A model generated the notes under the pieces. That model searched no databases. It was not told the origin of the DNA and saw only the letters and a program-made list of their open reading frames with translations. 64,000 nt of DNA. Source: Hemerocallis citrina (taxonomy: Eukaryota; Streptophyta; Magnoliopsida; Asparagales; Asphodelaceae). Every line of letters begins with the position of its first letter. Within the stretch, counting starts at the first letter, position 1. The translations under genes and the position numbers were made by a program. Location: assembly GCA_017893485.1 (NCBI GenBank), contig JACEHZ010000198.1:930001-994000 (forward strand). Reading direction: 5' to 3'. Shown here piece after piece: positions 31,787-42,200 of this stretch.

Positions 31787-33895
31787 ATGTCTTCTCTCCC
31801 CCCATGTTTAGAGCCCTCCCCTTCTGCTGCCAACGAACTGTCTCCGAGCCAGGTTCCTTTCGTCAACAGGGGCAAAAGAGCCGCAGATCTTGCTTCGGTG
31901 GTAGTGGAGAACCCAAGCAGGATGAGGGAGTTCGGAAGACTGCCGAGTGTTCTGATGGGGCTGCACAGGGTTCGAGAACTTCCGGAGGAACATGTCGAAA
32001 GGATCATATATGAGAAGGGGCGGAGTTTTGTGGAGAACGCCGCGAGGGAGACCTCGAAGGTCGAAGACACCATTTTGGGGACTTGGTGGCGATCCGGGAA
32101 TGTTTTTAGATCCCTGAAGAATTCGAGCTGATGCTGCCAGGTCCCGGGGTGAGGGCCAATTCGCCGATGCCGGTGAATATATGCTTCTGGCCGGTCGATG
32201 CCTTCATTGCCGGAGCACGCCTGCCACTCCACCCCTTCGCCATTCAAGTCTTGCAGTGGTTCGGGGTCAGCCCCATCCAGCTCAGGCTGAATGGGTGGAG
32301 GGTTATTAATGGATTCGCACTCCATTGCCAGGCGGCCAAGATCGAGCTGGACCTAAGGGTACTTCGGACGCTGTACCGGCTCCATCAGCTGCACAAGTCG
32401 GAGTTCAGGTACTATTTGGCTCCGAGGCACGGTGCTCGGCTCGTTAGCTGCCCTGACTCAATAAAAAATTGGCGAGATAAGTACTTCATCATCTGTGGTC
32501 ACGAGCTGTGGTGTATCCCCTCGGATTGGGTTGAGGAAGTGACGAAGAGGGTGAGAGAGCTTCCAGTGCTCTACCCCAAAGAAGAAGAAATGGTCCAGGT
32601 TCTCCTCGACCGACCGAAGTTCGATTGGAGGGACCTGACGGAGGAGGCGCTCTTCAGGGGGGGCTCAGCCGCATACACCCTAGTATGCGGTTTTCCTTTT
32701 TAGTTTTTATTTACTTATTCAGTTTTAACTTGCGTTTTAACCATACTTTCTTCCGTCACAGAAACTATGGATTACGAAGCGGTGTTGGCTCAGAGGGCGG
32801 CGCTCGGCAGCAAGGCTCTGCGGAAACAGAAGAGGGTCACCACGAAGGTGACTTCTCCGAAGCCGAAGACAATCGCCAGCACTGTCCAAAAAGCATCGGC
32901 TTCGGCGACGGTGACCCCGAGGGTGGCGACTGCGGCGACCTCGGTATCGGTCGAGGCAAGCGAGTTCCCGATGGCGGCAGCTCTATGGATGGAGGCGGCT
33001 CCGCTGACGGCTGAGGCCGAAGTGTTCATGACCGAGGAACACAAGAAAATTTTTGATCCGGCTTGGTAGGTCTGGAAGTTGGACGAATTCGTCGGCGACT
33101 TGATGTCAAGTATGCGGGCCATCAAACATCTGGCGATGCCGAAGGATCATGCCGCCATGGATGCCGGGGGCATGGGAGACGATGCCCTCGAGATCACCCA
33201 AGCAGTGGTGTCGGTGAGTAGCTTAGTTTCGCTTGTTGGATGAATTACTTGTGTATTTCTATCTGGTTTTCTTGCTAACTTGTCTTCTTTCTGCAGATAA
33301 CCTGTCACTTCGGTCATCTCATGGAGAAGATCACCGAACTTAAGAAGGACCTGAAGAAGGAGGTCGACAGGGCTCGGGTAGAGAAAGCTCAGATCGCGAA
33401 TGAGCTTGATAGGCTGAAGGTTGAGGCAGACGGGATGACGATAAGGTTGGAGTACCTCGACAGCCTTGTGAAAAAGCTCGAGGATGATCTGCTCCGGTAG
33501 AAGGAGGCGGCGGCGAAGCAGCAGGCAGAAGCCGTTGAAGCTGCCAAGAATGCGGCCGCGAAGGAGGCTGAAGCCGCAACCATGGAGAAGGCCCAAGGGT
33601 TCCTCGCGGCCAACATGGCCAAGGCCAATGCTCGTGCCATCGAGCAAGTGACAAAGCGCTTCCCTAAGGTCGACTACTCTGGGTGACGCCTCTTCCCTGA
33701 CCACGTCGAGGGCTTTGACGAAGAGTCAAACGAGGATGAAGGTGGGGATGAGGATGCGGATGTCGTGGTCAAAGTTGTTGGCGACGGTCATGGATCCGAG
33801 GTTACCCCCCTTGCGATCGTCGCTCCTCCGGAGGAGTCCGACCCCGCAACTGCGAGCAGCCACGACAAAGAGGTCGCGCCTTGATTTTAGTCTTT
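31787..33895 (+). pseudogene. Antisense gene of element A, 5' exons (decayed)
   Basis: Exon 1 starts at ATG 31787. After a frameshift near 32105 it carries the same domain as element B: ELMLPG, FWPVDAFIAGARLPLHPF, GWRVINGFALHC, HGARLVSCPDSIKNWRDKYF. This resembles the plant 'putative gypsy type transposon' domain (PF04195). Exon 2 begins after the AG at about 32761 (TMDYEAVLAQRAALG) and has a TAG at 33067. Exon 3 begins after CTGCAG (33298) and is coiled-coil (ITELKKDLKKEVDRARVEKAQ), with stops at about 33498 and 33684. Function unknown; it lies opposite to pol. Confidence 0.78.
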
Positions 33896-33902
33896 TCCGC
33901 TT

Positions 33903-33967
<65 letters not shown>
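33903..33967. repeat. (AT)n in element A, left of the element B insertion
   Basis: About 65 bp of AT. Together with 44313-44371 it forms one original microsatellite, split by element B. Confidence 0.93.
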
Positions 33968-33969
<2 letters not shown>

Positions 33970-34738
33970 ATGCTGTTTATTTCTGAGACACGTGTGGAAG
34001 CACCAGGTGTGAGTTCGAACTCAATTTGTATTGAAGGAGATTGCCGCTCGTCTGCCGACCTTCGGTTGACCTTCTGGGGTCTACGACGAGCTCGGAAAGA
34101 CGTTGAAGGTTGGGCTCGGATCGGAAGGGTCGGATCCGAGGTCTTGTGTACCTGCAGACGGTCCTGAAACACCGGGGTTTGTCCCGGTGGCGGACCCTCC
34201 GACGCTCTAGTCAGTCTCTGTGAGAGAGTAGCAATAACTAGGTATATTTAAGTGGCAAAAGATTGATTACCTCCAAAAGGTGGGTGAGGGTCTAGTATTT
34301 ATAGAGAATCCCAACCGGGTTTGGTTCCGAAAGCCCATGGGCCTGACGTGGCAGAAGGCCCAGGGGGTTTAGGGCGGACGTGGCGATACCAGGAGTGGTA
34401 TAGGGCTGACGTGGCGAGACCCTTGGTGGTATTTGGAGCTGACGTGGCCCATCGTGAGTCCTCTGTGCCTCTGGGGGAATCGGAGGGCCTAGGCTGTGCC
34501 AGGTCATCCTTCTGCCCCGCCAGAGAGAGGGGGGACGGCCTGAGGGACTGCTCCGGACCGGACTCCGGGGGGTACTGAGGCCCGTCAGTACGAGGAGGCA
34601 GGCATCGTGAGGGCAAACATGAGGTTCGGCGCCGACCCTGAAGTGGTCCGGAGCCGAACCAGGTTGTTATTTCTGCTTTTCTGAGTAGGAATTGTATTGG
34701 GCCCTGGTTGGGCCTCAGGCCATTTTTACACTGTCACA
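33968..34738 (-). repeat. 3' LTR of element B (771 bp)
   Basis: TGATGCTG...CTGTCACA on the + strand. A TATA box CTATAAATAC lies on the - strand at 34295-34304. Repeated TGACGTGGC-like motifs (four between 34347 and 34450) sit upstream of it in the U3 part. Confidence 0.96.
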
Positions 34739-34756
34739 CAAGCCCCCCACTCCTGC
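34739..34756 (-). promoter_or_regulatory. Polypurine tract of element B
   Basis: On the - strand GGAGTGGGGGGCTTG ends directly at the 3' LTR, the expected start of plus-strand synthesis. Confidence 0.75.
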
Positions 34757-34849
34757 AGGGGGTGCGGGAGCTAGCCGTGGAGGAGTGTTCATGATTGTAA
34801 AAAAATGGGAGGGCGGATCACAGGGCCTTCCTGGTGGTGCTGCCCTGAA

Positions 34850-35650
34850 GCTTGGATAGGACCTCGAGCTAGTCGAGGGTCAAAGTGTAGGTGAAGGCGA
34901 TGTCGAACCGTTGTCTCTTCCGGAGAAGAGTACCCTGGTGTTCGATTGAACCTCGAGAGGTCGAGGGATTACGCGTCGACAAGGGTGATGGCGAGCCGTT
35001 GCTTCTTCCTGAGAAGAGTACCCGGGTGCCAGACCGAACCTCGAGAGGAGGGGGAATTATGGGCTGGTAAGGGTGATGGCTAGCCGATGGATCTTCCGAA
35101 GAAGAGTACCCGGGTGCCAGACCGAACCTCGAGCTGGCGAGGGATTATGGGTCGGTAAGGGTGAAGGCGAGCCATTGTTTCTTCCTGAGAAGAGTACCCC
35201 GGTGCCAGGCCGAACCTCGAGACGAGGGGGAATTACGGGCTGGTAAGGGTGATGGCCCGCCGGTGGATCTTCCGAAGAAGAGTACCCCGGTGCCAGACCG
35301 GACCTCGAGCTGGCGAGGGATTATGGGTCGGTAAGGGTGAAGGCGAGCCGTTGCTTCTTCCTGAGAAGAGTACCCGGGTGCCAGACCTAACCTCGAGACG
35401 AGGGGGAATTACGAGCTGGTAAGGGTGATGGCCAGCCGGTGGATCTTCCGAAGAAGAGTACCCGGGTGCCGGGCCGAACCTCGAGCTGGCGAGGGATTGT
35501 GGGCCGGTGAGGGTGAAGGCGAGCCGTAGTTTCTTCTTGGGAAGAGTACCCCGGTGCCAAGCCGAACCTCGAGACGAGGGGGGATTACGGGCTGGTAAGG
35601 GTGATGGCCCGCCGGTGGATCTTCTGAAGAAGAGTACTTTAGTGCTGGCG
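34850..35650. repeat. 88-bp tandem array with alternating subtypes (element B)
   Basis: GAAGAGTAC recurs at 34924, 35012, 35101, 35189, 35276, 35364, 35453, 35541 and 35628, a period of 87-89 bp and about nine units. Two subtypes alternate: one with GCGAGCCGTTGCTTCTTCCT and one with CAGCCGGTGGATCTTCCGAA, so the higher-order unit is a dimer of about 176 bp. It lies between the purine tract and the antisense gene promoter. It shares no sequence with the arrays of element A. Confidence 0.93.
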
Positions 35651-35699
35651 AAGGCGAGTCGTTACTTTGCCCGAACCGACCCCCGTACCGGGCTGCCAG

Positions 35700-35985
35700 T
35701 CTGGCACTGGGTGACGTCAGCAGCACGTGTTTCGAGGATGTGGCGTGATTTCCGAGGCGGTAGTTGCACGTCAATCGGTGAATAGTGACTGCGAAAATCG
35801 AGGAGTTGTTCCTATCCCCTATAAATGTTCCCCCCTCTCCTCCCATCGCCTATTTCTCTCCTGCCTCTTACTTTTCGGAAAAATCCTTCAACTCTTCAGC
35901 GCTCGCCCCTTCAGCTTCCGGCAGCAAGGTCGTGTTTCCGAGGTGATTTCAGGTTAGTTGGTAACCCCGTTTAACTTAGGCACGG
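35700..35985 (+). promoter_or_regulatory. Promoter and leader of the antisense gene, element B
   Basis: TGACGTCA (35712-35719), a perfect bZIP palindrome, and CACGTG (35724-35729), a G-box, stand about 100 bp in front of a TATA box CTATAAATG (35819-35827). A pyrimidine-rich leader of about 150 bp follows to the ATG at 35986. This spacing is that of a normal RNA polymerase II promoter. It sits inside the element and points away from the 3' LTR. Use in vivo is inferred. Confidence 0.6.
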
Positions 35986-38819
35986 ATGGATAGGGCTCAG
36001 TCTGGCTCATTGGCGTCGACCTCTGGGGAGGGGCCGGTAGGCAAGGAGGAGGTCGTACACAGCGTGAAGCCATTGCGATCTCGGAGGCATTTCGTGGTAG
36101 AAAGCAGCGACTCTGAGGAGGGGGGCGGCAGCTCAGACGAAGTCCAGACCCTAGGGTCGGCTTCCGGAGAGGAGGGTGGCTCCGAGGGAGATGGTTCCGC
36201 AGGGTCTCTGAATCCGCCCGTTCTGGGGCGCTTGTCTACACCTTCGCCGGAACGGACTAAGAGGAGGAGGGTTCCGAAGAAGAAGAAATCGAAGATTGGC
36301 GGCCCGAGCGACTTGGTGATAGGGTCGTCTGCACAACCCCGGCCTTTCCGTTGCTACCCCGACGATCTCTCCGATAAGGAGCCCTCGGGGGCCCAGCCGT
36401 CGTCGTCAAGCCGGAAGAGGTTGATGGTGGACGCCTCCCCGACCGCTCTGGAGGCAAGCGACTTGGGGGCTCTGCAGTTGGCCTACCACATAGGGCCCAG
36501 TTATGAGCTTATGCTGCCGAGTTCTTCTCTTCGACCGACCGATCCCCTGCCGGACAGGTATTGTATCTTCCCTGTGGACGCCTTTATCTCCGGCCTGAGG
36601 CTGCCCATCCACCCATTCGTTCGGGAGGTGTTAAATTGGTCGTCCCTGGCGCCGATGCAGTTCGGGCCGAACTCCTGGAAGCAAATCATCTGCTTCGTGC
36701 TGTTGTGCGAGGAGCAGAGGGTACCTCTGCGGCTGGGCGTGTTCCGAGCGATGCTGTTGATTGGCTCATCGGCAGAAGGAGTATATTATATCTCGCCTCG
36801 AGGTAAGGCGAAGGTTGTCCACGGTCATCCGGATTCCATTAAGTTCTGGAAGAAGAAGTATCTGGTGATCCGGAGTGAGGACCCTTGGGCTATCCCTACT
36901 CGGTGGAACCATACTAAGCCGAGCTACACAGCACCGGGGCCAGGGGATTTGACGGCGGAGGAGTGGAGACTCGTTGAGCGCCTCCGTCTGTCGCATAGCA
37001 TCAATTGGGGGAAGGTGACGGAGGCCCATCTGGCAAGCGTCGGACTGAGCCCTAGCCCGGCCGTGCCTCGTACGTGGTTGTTTCTTTCCTCACATTCTTC
37101 TTGTACTTTTTTGCTCATTTGTTCTTAATGGATCTCTTTACAGAAATGGATGAGGAGTCGATTAAGGCGCTGAGGCTCGCCATGAAGAAGAAGAAGGTCG
37201 AGAAGAAGGATGTCGCGGTGAAGACCACCGAGTTGTCCCAGGTGGTCTCCGAGGCCCCTATTCAGCCGAGGATGAAGAGGACTCGGTCAGAGACGGGTGG
37301 GGACGCAGTGGTCCAGGGGGGTTCGGATCAGGGTGCGGCCGCCGAGCCTGATAAGGGGAAGGGTCCCCCGGTGGATCCCGGACTAGAGGAGAGGCTTCGG
37401 CGAAGGTGGGTGCCCGATTGGTCGATCCGCGAGGGTGATTGCCTGGTCCGGGGGCGCCAGGCCGTGGAGGTTGCAGATAAGTTGGCGACCCCTCGGGACC
37501 GCTCGGATATGAAGTCCCAGACCCTGGACGAGGCGTATGTGCGTCTTGCACAGGCCACTGTGCTGGTAAGTCGATCGAACCTCCTAGCTTTCAGGTGATG
37601 TTGTTTAAGAAAGATTTCTTAGTAGTGTCTGGTCCTGGCAGGCGACCGTGCAGGGGGCCCATGTGAGGGGCCTCTACGAGGCGGCGGTGCAGCGAGAGCG
37701 AGATCGGGCTGACAAGGCCGAGCAGGAGGTGACGGAATTGAAGGGAGAGCTCGAAGGCTCTCGTAAGAAGGAGGCGGAGACGAAGGTGGCTTTTGACAAG
37801 GAGAAGGAGGAATGGGCGAAGGCGAGGGCGGCTCAGGAGGAGAGGTCGGAGAAGGAGAAGGATGAGGTGACTAAGTCGTGTCAGATCCTGGTGATCAATG
37901 CCCAGGATAGTAGTTACGCGAAGGCCCTCAGCCATGTGAGGCACTTTTATCCGACTATCGACCTGTCCAACTTCGAGTATGATATGGAGATTGAGGGGAC
38001 ACCGAAGACTCCTGGCGGACAAGGGTCAGATGACAAATCGGTTACCGACCCTCCAACGGATCCGGCTGATATCGAGGTGGGAAAACCAGCTGTATAATTT
38101 TTGTCCTTCTTTTTCCTTCTCTCGATTGTATTTGCCTTCCGCGGACTGGCCACCGCATTTTTTGTATGGGGAAACTGAATTTATAAAAAGAGGGTTTTCT
38201 GGCTGGCTAAGTGTTCCAACTTTGAAAAATTTCTGAACCTCTTTGCATATATGTCTTGAGCGGGCTGGTTCTCTTGTAGGTCACGGCTCCCCTTCCTGAG
38301 GTGGACCCCCTTCGTTCCGACGTGGCGTGGCTTCGGGGCAAGGTCGAGGCCTTAGAGGCCACTTTGGTTCGGTATCGAAAGAGGGCTCGCGACACTGATG
38401 CGGCCTTCCATTATTACAGGAACAAGTCTGAAGCCCTGAGTGAGGAGGCGAGCCGGCTGAGGAGGGCGATGGTGGATCGGGAGCTAGGGGGCGTTGGTCT
38501 TGGATACACCATGTCAAGTTCCTCGGTGCAGAGGCCTTCCTCCGAGAAGCTTCTTCGCGATGTGATAGTGGAGAAGGAGATGGAGATACACCGCTATAGG
38601 ACCATGTTGGGTGTTTCGACATCTTCCTCGAGGGATCGGCGAGCAGAGGGGGCTCCTTCGGCGTTGCCACTGATGGAGCGCATTCGATCCGTGGATGCCC
38701 AGAGCTCCGTGGCCGGGGTGTCGACGGTGGCAGAACCGAAGGACCGTCCTGACGGGGAGAGAGTCCCAAGTCGTCTGGTCGGAGTGATTCCGCCCTTTAC
38801 CGGGTCCGAGGGGCCCTAA
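35986..38819 (+). CDS. Antisense gene of Tat element B: four exons, 826 aa, function unknown
   Basis: Exons 35986-37069, 37144-37565, 37642-38076 and 38280-38819 join at GT-AG introns (37070-37143, 37566-37641, 38077-38279) without any stop, giving 826 residues. Residues 1-90 are Ser/Glu/Gly-rich. A basic nuclear-localisation-type stretch TKRRRVPKKKKSK is at 91-103. Residues about 165-300 (PVDAFISGLRLPIHPF, PNSWKQIICFVLLCEE, HPDSIKFWKKKYLVI) resemble the plant 'putative gypsy type transposon' domain (PF04195). Exon 2 is basic and Lys-rich. Exon 3 is a long coiled coil (ERDRADKAEQEVTELKGEL). Exon 4 has another helical part. It runs opposite to pol and ends tail-to-tail with it. Extra antisense ORFs are known in Tat elements; their role is not. 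The start is the first ATG after the TATA box, upstream of the conserved block. Confidence 0.86.
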
Positions 38820-38882
38820 GTCGGAGATCCCCTTTAGTTTGAGATGAGTGGAGTGGTCCTGTAACGGTATTTGCTTGTTTTC

Positions 38883-38911
38883 TCCGTACAAAAATAAAAG
38901 AGTATGAATAA
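38883..38911 (+). terminator. Probable polyadenylation signals of the antisense gene
   Basis: AAAATAAAAG and ATGAATAAAGC lie 65-90 bp after the stop codon, the usual place for a plant poly(A) signal. The 330-bp stretch from here to the pol stop contains a G10+ run near 39168. Confidence 0.5.
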
Positions 38912-39245
38912 AGCTTTCTTTTCCTTCTTTGCTCTGGCTATCGGGGTGGTGAAGGGCGGTTTAGGCGAGGTCGGGCTCCGCCGATTCGTGAGGGATCGAT
39001 GCGGGGCGACAGGGAGACCTCCTGCCCGTAGTTGGGTCGAACCTGCCGAGGCGTTTGGGGATGAGACCCGAGGGAGAACCCAGATGCCGCCCGCCTTGCC
39101 CGGTACTGGGTCGGCGTTGCCGAGGTATTTAACTTTTGACAAAAGAGACTTCTTTTATACCAGACTGGGGGGGGGGGGTCGCTGAAGCGGCCCTTTACAC
39201 ATGAATGTTTACAAAAGTTTTAATTTACTTAAGCCACGCTGGAAT

Positions 39246-42200
39246 CTAAGCTTGCTCTCCCCGGAATTTCATGAGGTGCTCAGCGTTCCAGGGTCGGCTG
39301 ATGGGTCGGTCATTCATATCCGTCAGTCGGTATGTACCAGGGCGTACAGCCTCGACTACGCGGTATGGGCCTTCCCAGTTGGGAGCCAGTTTCCTCTTCT
39401 TGGTCGGGTCAGAGACAGATAGCTTTCGCAACACTAGGTCCCCTGCTCGGATGCTGGTGGGGCGGACTTTCTTGTTGTAAAATCTCTCGATCCGTTGCTG
39501 ATAAATGCTCCTTCGGACCGCGGACTTTTCTCGTACCTCGGCGACGAAGTCCAGGTTAGCCCTCAGGGCGGACGCGTTGTCGTCTTCATCGAAGGCTATG
39601 ATCCGGGGAGAAGGCAATCCGACTTCGACGGGGATGACTGCCTCAGTCCCATAGGTCAGATTGAAGGGTGTCTCCCCTGTGGGGATCCTCTGCGTGGTTC
39701 GGTGTGCCCATAGTACGCTGGGCAGCTCCTCCACCCAGAGCCCCTTGGGGGAATTGTCAAGGCGCTTTTTGAGGCCGTCGAGGATTTGCCTGTTCGCATT
39801 CTCTGCTTGGCCGTTAGACTGAGGGTGGCAAATGGCGGAGAAACGTTGCTGGATGCCGATGTCCTGACAGAAAGATTGGAAGTTCTGCCCTTGGAACTGG
39901 GTTCCGTTGTCCGTGACGAGGATTCGGGGGATCCCGAATCGACAAATGATGTTCTTCCAGAAGAATTGTTGCACTTGGCGTTCGGTGATGCTGGACAGCG
40001 GTTCGGCTTCGATCCACTTGGTGAAGTAGTCGATGGCGACAATCAGGAATTTCTTTTGTCCTACCGCTGGGGGGAAGGGCCCCACAAGGTCCATACCCCA
40101 CATGGCGAAGGGCGTAGGGCTTGCCAGGGATCGGAGGTTGGCTTGAGGAAGCCTTTTGATGGGGGAGAATCTTTGGCAGGGGCCGCACCTCTTGACTAAG
40201 TCTTGTGAGTCTTGGAGCATGGTGGGCCAATAGTACCCTTGATTCAGGGCCTTTCGGGCAAGCGTCCTACTCCCCATGTGGCATCCGCCGATCCCCTCGT
40301 GCAGGTCTTTGAGGACGTAGCTGGCCTCGTCCTTGGCGAGGCAGCGGAGGTAGGGTTTGCCGTCGGCCAAGGTGTACGAGCGTTTGAAGAGGATGTTATC
40401 GATTATGACGAACCTTTCAGCTCGGATTCTGATTCGCCTGGCCTCGGCTTTGTCTTCAGGAAGCTCGGCCTGGTTCAAGAATTTTCGGATGGGAGTGGTC
40501 CAGTCGTCCGGGCTGGTTCCTTCTTGTACGCACATTGCTTCCGGCTCTGGGCTAATGATGCTTGGCTCCAAGAGGACCTCGACGAGCACCGTACGATCGA
40601 GGCCTTCGAAGGAAGAAGAGGCGAGTTTGGATAGCGCGTCGGCTTGGGCGTTCTGTTCCCTGGGGACTCTGACAACCGTTGTGTTGTCGAAGAGCGTCAA
40701 GAGTCGTCGGACCGCCGCCAAATATCTCATCATTCGGTCGTCGCGGGCTTCGTACTCTCCGTTGATTTGATGGATCACGAGTTGAGAGTCGCTGAACGCC
40801 CGGATTCGCTTGGCACCGGCTCGGTGGGCGAGGGTCAGTCCGGCGATCATGGCCTCATATTCAGCCTCGTTGTTGGAGGCGGGAAAGTTGAGGCGCAGGG
40901 AGTATTGAAGTAGGAATTGGTCGGGGCCACGAAGGATGACGCCCGCCCCACTCCCCGTTTCGCAGGATGAGCCGTCAACAAAGACCTCCCAGGTCGGATC
41001 CGGCTCTTCTACGTCAGGTTGCTCGGAGACAGTGCATTCAGTTATGAACTCGGCGAGGGCCTGCCCTTTAATGGCTGCCCTGGGATGATAGCTGATGTCG
41101 AACTGGCTCAGCTCGATCGACCACTTGACTAATCGGCCGGAGTTTTCGGGCTTGTGGAGGACGGTCTTCAGTGGTTGGTCGGTCAGAACTTGGACGGAGT
41201 GGGCCTGGAAGTAAGGTCGGAGTTTTCGGGCTGCCATAACCAGGGCATAGGCTACCTTTTCTATCTTCGCGTATCTCGTCTCGGCCGGGTGTAGCACTTT
41301 GCTTACATAGTACAGGGGTTTCTGAACTCCTTCCTCCTCTCGGACGAGGACGGCGCTGAGGGCGTGGTCCGAGGCGGACAGGTAGAGCCAAAGCGGCTCG
41401 CCTGGTTCGGGCTTGCTGAGGAGAGGCGGGTTGGCGAGGTACCGTTTCAGCTGTTCGAAGGCTTCTTGTTGAGGGGTACCCCACTCGAAGCCCCCTTTCC
41501 CGCGCAAGGCTTTGAAGAAGGGGAGAGATTTCTCCCCTGATTTGGAGAGAAAACGGCCGATCGCCGCCAACCGACCCGTGAGCTTCTGAACTTCTTTGAC
41601 ATTCCGGGGCGGGGACATGTTGATGATGGCCTGTATTTTTTCGGGGTTTGCCTCAATGCCGCGCTGGCTGACAATGAACCCTAGGAACTTCCCCGTGGAG
41701 ACGCCGAAGGCGCATTTAGCCGGGTTAAACCTCATGTTGTGGCGTCGGAGGACACCGAAGGCTTCCTCGAGGTCGGCGACGTGGTCCGGCCCAGCCCGGC
41801 TCTTGACAAGCATGTCGTCGACGTAAACTTCTACGTTGCGGCCGATCAGGTTCTTGAAGACTCTGTTGACGAGTCGCTGGTACGTGGCTCCGGCGTTTTT
41901 CAGCCCGAAGGGCATGACACGGTAACAATAAAGACCTTGGTCGGTGACGAATGAGGTCTTGGAGATGTCTGGCGGAAACATCCGGATCTGATTGTACCCC
42001 GAGAAAGCGTCCATGAAGGACAGCAGCTCGTGCCCTGAGGTCGCGTCTATCAAAGCGTCGATGCGCGGGAGGGGGAAAGGATCTTTTGGACACGCTTTGT
42101 TAAGGTCCGTGAAGTCAATGCAGATTCGCCAACCCCCTGTCGCTTTCTTCACCATGACGACATTGGCCAACCACTCGGGGTAGGTGACTTCTTGGATGAA

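Noticed and set aside
33715..34172. Frames on both strands with an Ile-Tyr repeat
   Set aside because: Translation of (AT)n; they cross the boundary of the element B insertion.
34850..35650. Regular repeats that could suggest a CRISPR array
   Set aside because: Units are 88 bp end to end with no unique spacers, inside a plant retrotransposon; CRISPR arrays do not occur in plants.
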